DNA of 64,000 nt, taken from Flaccisagitta enflata. Lineage: Eukaryota > Chaetognatha > Sagittoidea > Aphragmophora. Where the stretch lies: the NCBI GenBank assembly GCA_965153355.1, contig OZ231126.1, positions 69,440,001 to 69,504,000 of the forward strand, read 5' to 3'. The notes under the pieces are model-generated. The model worked only from the letters and a program-made list of their open reading frames with translations, was not told the DNA's origin and made no database searches. Both the position numbers and the translations under genes were made by a program. Below are positions 1 through 11,561 of this stretch, piece after piece (positions within the stretch are counted from its first letter, which is position 1; every line of letters begins with the position of its first letter).

Positions 1-236
<236 letters not shown>

Positions 237-292
237 AACTACGACAAATAGCAAAGCCAATCTACCACATAAAAGGCAGCGATTCATCGCCG

Positions 293-637
<345 letters not shown>

Positions 638-726
638 GGATCCAAAGAATGATTGCAGTGGTTTAAACGTATAGGCATGGGCAATTGTACGGGTAGGGAG
701 TGGGCAAGGGCAATTGTATGGATAGG

Positions 727-834
<108 letters not shown>

Positions 835-1008
835 TGATTTTCACACTCATATAGTTATACTTTTTTCCATCGCGCATCACGTAACGTATGCCACTCTTTC
901 TTCACGTCTGTCTGTCTTTCTTCCTCCCTCCTTTCTTCACCGGCTTCCTTCATTTGCTGAGGATGATTCTTGTCTCACGTTGGGTCTAAAAATAGTTTAT
1001 GGCAAGCA

Positions 1009-1011
<3 letters not shown>

Positions 1012-1094
<83 letters not shown>
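1012..1094. repeat. (GA)n microsatellite
   Basis: About 83 bp of pure GA, complementary to the CT tract at 727-830; together they could form a long stem. Confidence 0.95.
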
Positions 1095-1096
<2 letters not shown>

Positions 1097-1200
1097 TCCT
1101 ATCAGGCTTTTCAGGCCTCAAGTCAGGCTGTTAAACCCTTAAATCTAGCTTCTTTGACCCTAAATCAGGGTATTCCAGAGTAGCTTTTCAGGCTTTTTAT
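1095..1200. repeat. Degenerate TCAGGCCT-type minisatellite
   Basis: Loose repeats of TCAGGC, CCTCAA and CCCTAAATC recur about every 21 bp. They resemble the core of the G2 elements at 11.6, 16.2 and 29 kb, so this may be a G2 core remnant. No G2 termini are visible next to it. Confidence 0.5.
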
Positions 1201-1573
1201 CTTCGATTAAACTCTCCAAATCTTCAAACTCTGCCTCATGATCTCCAGATCAGCCCACTCGTACTCCAAATTAACTCGCTAAGGCATAACATAAGCCATG
1301 TGCTCTGCAGGACATTGCCTCCTGCTGCCAATTTGTCCCTCAGTGACAGTCAACAGCAAACAGAATCGTTGATTCTGCTGCACCTCTACTCAGGGCCGTG
1401 GAGAGAAATGGCGGGCCCCCCTTCTTGCCCATATGGCCGGGCCCCCCTTATCCCCCCCTTCCGTGTTTACCCACCTTCCTTTCATATCTTAGATTTTCAA
1501 TTTTGTATCATCAACACATCACTTTTAAAATTGCTCAAACTTCTGCCTATAGGATTTGCAACCTGTTTACAAA
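1201..1573. other. No gene seen; C-rich stretch at 1390-1470
   Basis: Unremarkable sequence apart from a GGGCCCCCC-rich segment. Overlapping plus-strand open frames of 87-105 codons show no recognisable domain and run into the H1 element. Confidence 0.5.
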
Positions 1574-1761
1574 CAAAGCCGGATACACGGCTACCAAAGT
1601 CGCGTGCGGGTGGGTAGGGGCCATATTTGAGGTCACTAGACCATTTGGGCAGGAGCAGTGAGGTCAGAGAATAAAATCTTAAAAAAAAGTAAACTTGATC
1701 AACCGACCGACCAACCAATGGACAGACAAAGCAGATTGTAAGGTCGCGTGCACGCGACTAA
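1574..1761 (+). mobile_element. H1 element (HINE/Helentron-like, non-autonomous)
   Basis: The 5' end reads CAAAGCCGGATACACGGC. The subterminal repeat GTCGCGTGCGGGTGGG follows, then a T/A-rich middle, a GACC/GACA tetranucleotide core and the 3' hairpin around TCGCGTGCACGCGA, ending in CTAAG. The layout agrees with about a dozen other copies. It has no coding capacity. Whether it moved by a Helentron-type mechanism is inferred from structure only. Confidence 0.8.
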
Positions 1762-2162
1762 GAATTTTCCCTCTTTTTTTTGATAAGATAAAAAAATCAG
1801 TAAAACAGCTATGCCAGATTGCAAGTATTGGTAAAAGTTTGAGCACTGAATAGCAAAAACTTTCAAAAATACAAAGAATTTCAAAATACTGTCAGTAAAT
1901 TCAAAAAATGTCAATAGAAATTATTTATCACCTTTGCAAGAGCCCAAACTTGACTGAATTAGTGGCCTTTTTAAAGGTAATCTTTGAAATGGTTGGTATT
2001 TGAGATTGTATCAATAAGGTCTGATTTGATCTATATAGACTTGTTGAGTCCAAAAACGCCCAAGCATGATTGAATAAAAATTGGATCATAATCACTAACT
2101 CTTTTTACCTTTAACTTTTATCGCATTTTTTTTCCTTTTTTTTTCTTTTTTCTTTTTTTTTT
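1762..2162. other. AT-rich spacer, no gene seen
   Basis: Low-complexity AT-rich DNA ending in a poly-T run that abuts the next H-type element. No coding signal on either strand. Confidence 0.5.
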
Positions 2163-2295
2163 TAGTTGCGGACAAGTTACTGTATATCTTGCTGTGTCGG
2201 ATGGTACATCAGTCGGTTTGTCACATTTTTGAATTCCAATTCGCACCGCCCCTGCCAAACTGTCCGTGACTGGATTGCCATATATCCGGCCTTGT
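2163..2295 (-). mobile_element. H2 element (HINE-like subfamily with GGAC subterminal repeat)
   Basis: Read on the minus strand, it starts AAGGCCGGATATATGGC and carries the subterminal AGTCACGGAC. It ends with GTCCGCAACT next to poly-A. The central tetranucleotide tract is nearly lost. The copy is somewhat diverged, and its hairpin has mismatches. Confidence 0.7.
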
Positions 2296-2304
2296 TTTTT
2301 TTTC

Positions 2305-2372
2305 AGGCCCCCCCTGGGCCCCCCTGGGGCCCGGGCCCCCCTTCTCAGAGGGGGGTGGACCCCCCTCTCCAC
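2305..2372. repeat. GC-rich GGGCCCCCC palindromic cluster
   Basis: About 68 bp of C6/G6 blocks with GGGGCCCGGGCCCC palindromes, directly after the H2 end and before a CTGT/CT tract. Strong local secondary structure is expected. Confidence 0.6.
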
Positions 2373-2395
2373 GGCTCTGCCTCTACTGATTTCTA

Positions 2396-2501
<106 letters not shown>

Positions 2502-2734
2502 CTCTTAATTCATTCTCACAACGCAACGCACACACACATCCCCTGTATGAGACACTTACACATAGCTACCTTGAGAAACCTTCAACTGTTCCCGCCTCTA
2601 AGGACTGACGCGCGACCGCGAAGAAATTTCAGGGCGTGGTCTCTAAGAAGGAAAGAAAAACGAAAGAGAGAGAGAAAAGAAACTATTTGGAAATGGATTG
2701 AAAACGATAAGAAGAGGGAAGAGGAAACAAGTCA

Positions 2735-3312
2735 TCGAAGGATCGCACATAGTCAGTGGTACCCAATGCCCTTCTTGGAGTGATCAGTTGAAGAAGAGGA
2801 GTGAGAGCAGGGCAGCAGCCCCAAAGAGCCGATGTCCTGTAGGACACAAGGGTGAATCTCCTTACGGCCTGAGAAGGCATATTTCAGGCCTTTGGGGCAA
2901 TTATCCATGATATTCAATAAGAGTCATTTATTTTTATTCTTTCTATTTTTTGTAAATTTTCCATGTTATACAAAGAGAACTTCATTTTTTAAATTTTTTT
3001 ATCAATTTTCCTTGTTATGAAATTAGAATTTTGCATTTTTTTCATTGTTCTGGTAATTTTTAATGTTATTAGAAAAGAAATTTGCATTTTTCTTTTTTTT
3101 TTTTTGTAATTTCTTGTTATTCGATGGGAAGTTTGCTTCATTGTTTTCCCATGTTAAAAAATGGGAATTTGAGAAATGAGAAGTTTCAGGGGGGGACGCA
3201 TGGATGTATTGATGTATGGATAGACGGACGGAAAAACGGACTGACGGATGGACAAAAGGAAATTGACCCCTGTGCCCTACAGGACATCGGCACCTTGGGG
3301 CCGCTGCTCATA
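2735..3312 (+). mobile_element. G2 element with AT-rich ~50-bp tandem core
   Basis: The head (GTCAGTGGTACCCAATGCCC at about 2752) and the inner end GGGCAGCAGCCCC (2811) match other G2 copies. The right end at 3261-3310 is the inverted complement, finishing GGGGCCGCTGCTC. The core holds four to five diverged ~50-bp units (TTTCCATGTTAT-like, at 2960, 3008, 3060, 3112, 3147) and a GACGGA tetranucleotide-like stretch at 3220-3255. It has no coding capacity. Confidence 0.7.
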
Positions 3313-3471
3313 AGGAGCAGAAAAAAAACAAGCGTCAATGAAGATAGAATTATGGAATATCGAGAAAAAAAGATTCAATTTCACATTTCTTTTAAAGATA
3401 AGAGATGATAGAAAACCGAACGACGAAGCATATACATTATACAAACAGACGCAGAGACACAGAGCCATAGG

Positions 3472-3793
3472 TACCGTATTTTTTCTAAAAAGCGCCCCCC
3501 TCCAAAAAGCGCCCCCCCTCTTTTTTTTCTTAGTATTATACTTTCAAGAAGAGAATTGAACAGAAATATTGAGTAAGATGATAATATAAAACAACACAAT
3601 GAGCCAAACAGATATATGAAAGGAATATCTCCATTTTGAGTCAAATTTAGCATCTTGGTAGCCTTTCATGAAAAAGATAGACTGAAAAACAGTTCATCTA
3701 CTATATAAAAGGGGCGCTAAATGGAAGGTTAAAAAGCCAAGTTTTATTTCAATTTCAAAAGCGCCCGGGGCGCTTTTTAGAAAAAATACGGTA
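3472..3793. mobile_element. MITE with perfect 25-bp terminal inverted repeats and TA target duplication
   Basis: A TA at 3472-3473 is followed by CCGTATTTTTTCTAAAAAGC, continuing GCCCC to 3498. Positions 3767-3791 are the exact reverse complement, followed by TA at 3792-3793. The total is 322 bp with no ORF. The TA duplication suggests Tc1/mariner-type mobilisation; the superfamily call is inferred from the duplication only. A second AAAAAGCGCCCCCC motif lies just inside the left end. Confidence 0.85.
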
Positions 3794-4817
3794 CTCACAT
3801 AGATGTTAGCCAACACAAAAGTGGTAATGGTAAGTACTAGTTATGGCGGGAGACAACACACCCCCGCGACCTCTAAATGCAATTTGTAGGAACTACGCTG
3901 AATATAGATCAAATAGCAGACCGGTTTGGGCATAGAGTGTCAACTGGTAATAAGAACAGTGAAGGCTAAAGCTTGAGGGATTGATAGGTAGGTTTATTGG
4001 GTTTATTCATTGATTTTAAGTACTGTTTTTAAAGCATAGTAGTAAATACAGATCTAGATGCTGAAACAATTTTGGGTGGAGTGCGACTCTGGATGAAATT
4101 ATAAGAAAACAAATACGTGGAATTGAATGGTTTTTTTTTATATGACTAGATATGGTATTTGCAAGGTTAAGGAGGGTATTGGTGATATTGGGAAAATTCA
4201 TTTTGATGGCTAAAATTAATTGATTTTTGACTAAAATGCTAAAAATCGCCCAAAAATGCACTTTTTTTGCAGTTTTGAGTTGAGTCACGGTTTTGACTCC
4301 TAAAATAGACCAAATTAAAGAGGAGTATAAAACATTACTACTGAATATGAGTCAGATTGATATTTTCAGTATTTGAGAGGTCGAGGAAGTTACGTTGTAT
4401 TTAGGCTATATCCTGTGTTGTCTCCCCCCTTATTACTGGTTAATTAGTGGTAATGGTAGTCACTGGTGTTCAGAGGATGCTTCATAAAGAGATACACAAA
4501 AGTAATTTGAATAACAAACAAACAAGTCGCGTTTGGTATTAAAAAAACGGTTAAACAAGTATTTGGATAGCGGCATTGATGCAAAAGCCGCCCGTAAACG
4601 CGTGCACGTGGCTAAAAACGTGTCGTTTAAGAAAAGAAACCCTGCCGTGCCAGAGTTTTGAGCGAGCTAGAAAATCGAATTCTGGGTCCGTTTTGTAGGA
4701 TTCTCTTTTGGAACGTGTCACGAAGTCTCGACGAGAAGACGAGGAGACGCAAATAGAAAGTACGCAGCTGCTAACTCAAATGCCGTGTAAATTGTAAAAG
4801 CAAATTTTAGCACGGCA
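3794..4817. other. AT-rich region with a weak foldback (3838-3863 / 4412-4440)
   Basis: GGGAGACAACACA at 3850-3862 is mirrored by TGTGTTGTCTCCC at 4413-4425, with weaker pairing outward. This suggests an old ~600-bp inverted-repeat element. I see no coding segment. Confidence 0.4.
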
Positions 4818-4900
4818 ACCTCCTTCACGTTGGGACAAAGGTCTTGACTGAATGTTTATACCATAGATGATATAGTATATTGTAGAATGATATGATATGG

Positions 4901-4984
4901 AGTTGGACAACATTACTTTATAACAGAAAATCTAGAATAAGGACAAGAGCCTTGGGAGCTCTAACTGGTGTTTCATCCGGACCC
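4901..4984 (-). repeat. Rep-4 dispersed repeat, 3' fragment
   Basis: The reverse complement matches the last ~84 bp of the repeats ending at 14744 and 33279 (GGGTCCGGAT, GAGCTC, AGGCTCTTGTCCTTAT, AATGTTGTCCAACT). The shared end is AATGTTGTCCAACT in all three copies. Confidence 0.7.
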
Positions 4985-5617
4985 CTCACAGCAATCCTTA
5001 GAATTATCAAAATCCACTTCAAACCTAACCACAAAGCGGCTCAACAGATACAAATCAACATCAAGAAAAATCAATAATTATCGATTATTTGTGAGATATG
5101 CAAGTGACAAGAAAGAGTACCAGACGAGTGTGCTGAATGCCCCAAGCTCCTCACACCAATCTGACCTTCCCATTGTAAAATGCTCACAACACCCATAACC
5201 TTAAATCAAGATCTTTCCCACTAATTGAGACAAATCCATTAAGTTACTCTGAGTCAACCCCAAACCCTAAAACTTATCAAAGCCATTATCCAATTTAAGC
5301 TAACCAAATTATCAAAGCATAAGTGAATGATCAAAAGATAATGTAGTCACAAAAGGCAATGTTGTGAAGAAACCATACCCTTAGAGGTAAGAATCAAGAG
5401 TCAACCAAATGGGACCGCAGGACATTCTTTACAAAGGTACTAAATTATGATGTAATACACTTTTTATTCTTCATAAGAACCTAGTTAATAAGAATATCAA
5501 GGCTTGAAATCGCTCCAAAATTAAGAACATTGTAGTTATTCTATTAGTAGCTATCTCTATCTCTTTTGAAGGCTTCGGCCAAAAATTAACGTTCTTATAA
5601 AAAATAAAAAGTGTATG

Positions 5618-5672
5618 ATGTAATATGATGTAATATGATATAATATAATATGATATAATGTAGTATAATATC
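5618..5672. repeat. (TAATATGA)n short tandem repeat
   Basis: Imperfect ~8-10-bp units of TAATATGATG and TATAATATGA. The translated product is only low-complexity Tyr/Ile. Confidence 0.8.
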
Positions 5673-5678
5673 ATATAA

Positions 5679-5701
5679 CCTCCTTCACGTTGGGACGAAG
5701 T
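5679..5701 (+). repeat. Second copy of a 23-bp direct repeat (first at 4819-4841)
   Basis: ACCTCCTTCACGTTGGGAC followed by RAAG occurs at both positions in the same orientation, 860 bp apart, each with an ATGAAT-type continuation. It may be the edge of a duplicated or inserted segment. Confidence 0.6.
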
Positions 5702-6998
5702 TGTTAAATGAATGATATAAACTGGGAGGAAAAAAGTCGGCCATTAGCTCATCGAATGAACGGTAAACACTCAAACCGATATTTAGGAAGTGAGCTTTTG
5801 TCAGACATTTTCTTTCGAGAAATGACCATGTCAAGGAGGCACTGTTTGAGGGAACCATGTCATGGAGAGACCACTAGAGTCTAGTGACTAGTGACTAGAC
5901 CAATGGTGGGGAGGTTGGAGATGCAAGAAATTAAAAACTTGGAAGACATTATAACAGTTGAAATCGGCCAGATTTCTAGTTGTTTGCAACGTTTATAAAC
6001 CTTGATCCCATGTATTTTACATGACAGAGTTTCTGCCCAATTCACTCAGTCATTTAGTTTCCTACTCTCTTTTTGTTGAAGGTGGTCCTTGATCCTATAC
6101 CCTAACTTGCCAAAAAGTGAAATGAATCTATCCCAAAAACTCTCCTCTTCCTGACTGTGATATTTCGTGACTAGGATTTATAGAATAGTGTTGTTGACTT
6201 AATACTCTAGCTCTAGCAAACTTTAGAAACGTTGCTATAACACCTCTCACACAATTAAACGAACTAGGAAAATGAGCAAAATTGATAGAAATATTGCATT
6301 CAGTGGGCTGAAATTTGACACAGGGGAAGCTAAAATATAGTATTTTCGCAAACCGGGGCGAAATTCTGCACCCGGTAAAGTGCGTGGCTCTCAGAAAATG
6401 TTATGCCAAAAAACCAGTGAAAGATTTTGACTGATTTTGACGAGAACATCTTTGATGATAAAACAACATAAACCTGCTTAAGATTTATCACGAAAAAGGC
6501 AAGAAAACATCAATTCTTGGGCTTTTGTATCACTAACAGAAAAATATGACTCAACAGTACCAATATGCAGTCAGCGATGGCTGAAAAAAACATTGAAAAC
6601 CCTTGTCAAATAAATTGGTTTTAGCGACAAATTTGATGCTGGATAAAACCTAAGTTTTGCATGATATCATTTGAGGAAGCCATTAACAGCTATTGGTCGA
6701 CATGACTTAAAGTTTTTTTTGTAGATACCCCATGGGAATAACATAATTTGAAACTATCATTAACTTGTACTCCAGTTTTGGACTTCAAAAACGCAATTAT
6801 GGACGAATTTTAATCCCAGTTCGCCTAATTTTGTGAGAGGTGTTAGTTTTTTACAATGTGAAAATCATGGAGAAAGAATGAAATATCCAGATGATATCTG
6901 GATGAGGTTCCTAACGCGAAAGCCCCAACGTTGGGCAGGTTCAATGAAAGCGTATACTTTACTCCTTAATTGGAGTTTTATTTTGGTGAGGAAGAAAC
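5702..6998. other. AT-rich unique-looking DNA, no gene seen
   Basis: No ORF with convincing composition, no long inverted repeat and no tandem array recognised. A triplicated CTAGTGACTAGTGACTAG motif lies at 5880-5898. Confidence 0.5.
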
Positions 6999-7132
6999 AC
7001 AGACACATGCAAGCACGCAAACACATTTGAATAATCGCAAGCACGCAAGAACGCACGCAAGAACGCAAGCACGCATGTGCATGCAAGCTCGCAAACACAC
7101 ATGCAAGCACGCAAGCACGCACGCACGTAACC
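6999..7132. repeat. (GCAAGCAC)n minisatellite
   Basis: Imperfect 8-bp units such as GCAAGCAC, GCAAGAAC and GCACGCAA. Cys/Ala/His-rich open frames over it are artefacts. Confidence 0.85.
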
Positions 7133-7788
7133 ACGTTCTTTGGCTGGCATGCAAGTGTTCCCGCGGCTTGATGCGCGAAATCTCATTCTGCTGGTTCTAT
7201 TATCATTTCTATTTACTCTCTCTATTTGTCGGGTATGCTTGGCCTTTCCTTTACATCAGCAGAAAAGGTTGATATCGATAAGATTGGTTGTATTTGACTA
7301 CGCATACATTTTGCAATGCAGGTGACAGGCCTGAATATGATATACTATGATATACATCATACATACCCGTGTGTTGTTATCCAATATCCATCATATGCCG
7401 GGCTTCTTGATACTGGGGCAGCGAGCAGCCTTGCTACTTGGCAAGGGAAGAAAGGTGTCGGCAGGTCCTGGAGGAGGAGGAAGAGGAAAATGAAGAAAAA
7501 GAAGAAAAAGAAGCAAAAGAAGAAAAGAAGAAAAGAAAGAAGAAGAAAAAGAGCATTCAAGTAAGCAATGATGTCATTTGCATATTGCAGTTTTAAGCTG
7601 GTCACTCAACTTTGATATACAGTGGGCTACTGCATTTTCGTCACCTGATTCAACGTCATTTCGGATATTTCGTCATACTTTGTCTGGTCCCGAATTTTCA
7701 TAGGCTTTTGTAATGTAAATTTTTTCGGATATATCGTCACTGGAAATTACGTCCAAACCAGATTTATCAACCTTTTTTAGTTGTGTGC
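7133..7788. other. No gene seen; purine-rich AAGAAG stretch at 7460-7555
   Basis: A GAGGAGGAAGAAG-rich strand asymmetry occupies about 95 bp. Lys-rich and Phe-rich frames over it are compositional. The stretch ends in poly-T next to an H1 element. Confidence 0.5.
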
Positions 7789-7975
7789 TACGCTACTCAT
7801 CATCCCGCTTTGTTTGTCCGTCGGTCCGTCCGTCCATCTGTCCATCCGTCAAACTTTACTTTTTTTGGGTATTTGCGGTCTTTGACCCCACTGCTCCTGC
7901 CCAAGTGATCAAGTGACCTCAAATATGGCCCCTACCCACCCGCACGCGACTGGGGTAGTCGTGTATCCGGCCTTG
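7789..7975 (-). mobile_element. H1 element
   Basis: On the plus strand it begins after poly-T with AGTTGTGTGCTACGC, a diverged terminal hairpin. A GTCCGTCGGTCCGTCC core follows, then the conserved CTGCTCCTGCCCAAGTGATC and CCCACCCGCACGCGACTG, ending TATCCGGCCTTG before TTTT. Confidence 0.82.
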
Positions 7976-8015
7976 TTTTCTATCCCAATGACCACTTTTC
8001 TCCAAAGGCTACGGC

Positions 8016-8047
8016 AGTTGTTGTTGTTGTTGTTGTTGTTGTTGTTG
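8016..8047. repeat. (GTT)n trinucleotide repeat
   Basis: About ten uninterrupted GTT units. Confidence 0.95.
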
Positions 8048-8130
8048 CCACTTGGGAGGAGTGGAAGTTTCCCATACTTGCGTACAGTACACCATATACA
8101 GGGAGAGCAAGAGAGCAAGAGAGAGAGAGA

Positions 8131-8191
8131 CCAACCAACCAACCAACCGACGGACCGACAAAGCGGGGTGTAGAGTCGCGTGGCACGCGAC
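8131..8191 (+). mobile_element. H1 element, 3'-end fragment
   Basis: Tetranucleotide core (CCAACCAACCGACGGACC) plus AAGCGGGGTGTAGAGTCGCG and the terminal hairpin GTCGCGTGGCACGCGAC. The 5' half is absent. It lies inverted relative to the full copy 150 bp upstream. Confidence 0.75.
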
Positions 8192-8255
8192 AAAAAACAA
8201 TAAAGATAAATGAGGGACAGAAAAAGAAAGATAGCGACCTGCAGACAAAGAGAAA

Positions 8256-8256
8256 A

Positions 8257-8290
<34 letters not shown>
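8256..8290. repeat. (GA)n microsatellite
   Basis: About 35 bp of pure GA downstream of the H1 fragment. Confidence 0.9.
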
Positions 8291-8293
<3 letters not shown>

Positions 8294-9494
8294 TGAGTTT
8301 TGACTGAGATTTAGTCTTAGTTTTTTCTGAAAAAAAAACCTCATGTGCATGTAAAAATTTTCAAAAATGTCATATGGTTCATGAAACCTACCGAAAATCA
8401 GATTCATATCGATGATATATTAAGTGAAAAAAACTCAGAATATCGAGATCATCTCGAAACATGTGTGATTCTAGAGTGCGTGATTTGGTGGTGGGTCACC
8501 ATTGTCGGGGTTGACGTTATGGGACAATCTAACTTAGCACTTGTGATATGCCATTCCGTGAGATTGAGTAAGGCTGTCCAATGATACCATCAACTAGTAC
8601 ATGTGACTGATGGAGTATTACTTAATGTGGAAGGGTGCCTTACCTTAGACGTATTTCACGATACTTAAATGTTTAGGGACCCCATTTTAAACCCATTTAT
8701 TAACATGTCCAAATTTTCTGCACAGCCGTTTTTGAGAAATGCCGAACACGCCAGCCTACCATATTCATTTTGCTACAGGGATTCCTGGTACTACAATTAA
8801 TATGATTTCAGTTCAAAACAACATTTACATTGTATATTTGATGCATGATGGGATTGTATTTTGAGTGAGAAGGGGTGTGTAGACATTGTAAGTATGAGCT
8901 CACTTACAATGAATTATTCTTTCACCGCTGATCCAGTGTCAAGTGCACCCTTTCTACATTCATATGGTTTTAGGTAATAGAATCATTTATGGCTTAAAAC
9001 TGTTGTTTTTTGTAAGAAGATAATTATTGATGAATCATTGTGCAACCTTTGATTTAATTCTAAAATTGGACACTCATGTAAGGGACAATACATAAGCGTT
9101 TGAGTACAGAATGAGCTCAAAAAGGCAGTTTTTAGACTTCCAGGGAAATGGTGCAAAAATGCTATTACTTTAGCCTCATATTTAATAAAAAGATTTGGGT
9201 CAATTTAAAGATTCACTTTGATACCAAGACCTGAAATGAATACCTAATTACCAAAGGAGCATATAAAAATATGCAAAAAATATTTTCTATGAATTTTTAT
9301 TCATAAAAACAACCAAAAGATACTTCCATTTTTGTGGCATCAATACCCATAAGCGATTCTATTACTTAATCCTGATCAGGGTGAGTGGGCAGCGTTCAGG
9401 GAAAAACTTTCCTTCTAGGCATTAAAGAAGAACCAAGAGGCCTGTCATATGCTACATTGTCGTGTAACCGCGTCTATCATTCACATTCACTTAT
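8291..9494. other. AT-rich unique-looking DNA, no gene seen
   Basis: No supported coding region, inverted repeat or tandem array recognised. Confidence 0.5.
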
Positions 9495-9705
9495 ACCACA
9501 AACATCTCCACATCCCGTCTACTCTCCCATCCATTTATCCCACAAACATCTCTACATTCCCACCTGTAATTCCCATCCGTTTCTCCCAAAACACATCTAC
9601 ACATTCCCATCTGTCATTCTCATCCATTTATCCCACAAACATCTACACATTCCCATCTGTCGTTCCCATCCGTTTATCCCACAAACATCTCTACATTCCA
9701 TCTGG
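9495..9705. repeat. ~46-bp minisatellite, about 4.5 units
   Basis: Units begin ACAAACATCT and contain TTCCCATCTGT and CCATCCATTTATCCC. They start near 9500, 9542, 9590, 9636 and 9680 with a few mismatches each. Because the unit length is not a multiple of three, the His/Pro-rich frames over it are artefacts. Confidence 0.85.
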
Positions 9706-10107
9706 TTTTTTCCCTTTCTCCTTTCCTTTTTTCCTCAGGCAAAGAAAACCATTAATGCGTTGGAAAGTCAAATAACTCGCATCTGTCCAGCAACTTAAGA
9801 CATTTGTCCCGATAACATCTTGCTGAGTTTTCTACAGACAGTATTTCTTTCAGATGTCTTTCAACAAAAAAAAAAAAAAAAAAATAAAAAAGAATAATAA
9901 AAAAAAAGTAAGAGGAGAAAGAGAGAGGCAGAAAGAGAAAGTGAAAGAGAAAAACAAATCAAACAGAAGGGCGGGTAGATACTTTAACATTCTCGTCACA
10001 AAGAAACTTTTTTCCTCTCTTTTTCTCTTTCGCATCTTTTCTTTTTTATCGGGGTAGTAAATCGTTGCTTTACCGAAAAAAGAAAAGTTGCTTTCTTTTC
10101 TTTCACG

Positions 10108-10305
10108 CTGTTGGCCCCCGTGTCGGCAGTCGGTCCCCCTTCCGCCCCCCCTCCAGTGTCGGTCCCCCGCCAGCCGCCACCCCCCCTCCCCCGTGCCGGT
10201 CCCCACCTCCCCCCGGTAGATCCACCCACCCCCTCCCAAGTGTCCCCCCAACCCGCAACCCCCCCCCCTTTCCCCTGTGTCGGTCCCTCCTCTCCCTTAC
10301 AGACT
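10108..10305. repeat. C-rich tract with GTGTCGGTCCCC motifs
   Basis: About 200 bp dominated by C4-C9 runs, with GTGTCGGTCCC recurring at about 10157 and 10276. The Pro-rich (plus) and Gly-rich (minus) frames here look compositional. A flanking purine/poly-A run lies at 9866-9960. Confidence 0.6.
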
Positions 10306-10594
10306 ACGTCTTCATTTTTCTTCACCGTTCCTTTTGTCTGTGCCATAATGCGTGAATGGCCGGCTTGCTGTATCACCTGTTTTTCTTTTCTTCTCTCTTT
10401 TAAGACTGTTTTCATTTGTATTTTGCATGTAATCGAGTTGATAAAGTATAAAGGTGGCTGACGGGAACGTTTTTGACATGTAACCTTGCTCGGATGCCAT
10501 TTTGAATACTCACACCAATGACTTAGAAATTTTGCTTTGGCAGCTTAGGCTAAGGCTTAGGCAGCTCCGCAACCTATCATGCTCTTACTAAATA

Positions 10595-10690
10595 GGTTGT
10601 CTGTGGTTGTCACTTAAACTGTCTGCACATATGCCAGTTAGCCCGCGGTTGTCACTCAAATTGTCTGCACGTATGTCAGTTAGCCCGCGG
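10595..10690. repeat. 42-bp tandem repeat, 2.3 units
   Basis: Units start with GGTTGTCACT at 10595 and 10637 and a partial one at 10679; each full unit ends CAGTTAGCCCGC. Confidence 0.85.
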
Positions 10691-10797
10691 TTGTCTTACG
10701 TTTCTCGCCTTGATTATCAAATTGACCTTGATGTGAACCATCCCGTCTGTTTTTCTATGGCCTTTGGGTCTGGGATCTCGATTATCGTTTTCTGTGC

Positions 10798-10985
10798 CAT
10801 ATGGCCGTTTGCTAAAACGATACGTTTGGTATAAATCAAATTGTCAACTCGTCTGTCCGTCTGTCAATTTGGTCGTCCGTCCGTCCATATGTGACATATG
10901 GCCGTCGCTACAACGATATGTTTTGGTATAAATCATTTTTTCAACTCGTCCGTTGGACCATTTGTCCATACACTAGGCTCATGAG
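10798..10985. repeat. ~98-bp direct duplication containing GTCCGTC motifs
   Basis: CATATGGCCGT, then ACGATA, GGTATAAATCA and TCAACTCGTC occur in the same order at 10798 and 10896. CGTCCGTCCGTCC at 10871-10883 recalls the H-element tetranucleotide core, but no H termini are present. Confidence 0.6.
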
Positions 10986-11381
10986 ACAAGATTTTTTTCT
11001 AATTTTCCAAGAATCATTTCGTCACGTCTCAGTTACTCCTAAATATCAACTACCTCTTTCTCTCGTTCATCGAAATCAAAATTCATGATATCTCTCCTGA
11101 TGACTAGTTATCAAAAGGTTTAATCTGGGTCTTTCTTCTGTTTTGCATGCTGACGCTTCTTTATCTGTGAATACATATTCGTGTCTATTTTCAGTCGCAT
11201 TCACTTGCTATATCGGTCGGACCGTTACATTTTGCTTTTCTTTTAACACTTATGGTCGATAACTGCATCACTGACCCTGTCTTAATGGTTGACTTGATAG
11301 GAAAAAAAAATAACGGGCCGAATGTACTTACGCTTATCCATTCATTCTATCCATCAGCTTTGATCAAATCCGGTTAGCTTT

Positions 11382-11446
11382 TGACGACTAATACCAATAC
11401 CATTAGTCCATCACCAATACCAATACCAATACCGATACCAATGAGT
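11382..11446. repeat. (CCAATA)n hexanucleotide repeat
   Basis: About ten imperfect hexamers. Confidence 0.85.
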
Positions 11447-11561
11447 GTTTGCTTGCCTTGAAAGCAATTGTCGAACCACGGTTCCAATACACCTATTAAC
11501 CTCCCTTTAAGATCCTTCCGTCTCATTCTATTCCTTGCATTACAATTCTTCTTCCCTTTTG

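Noticed and set aside
10111-10461. 116-codon Pro-rich frame, possible secreted or structural protein
   Set aside because: Arises from a C-rich tract; the second half is unrelated AT-rich DNA and no signal peptide or domain is visible.
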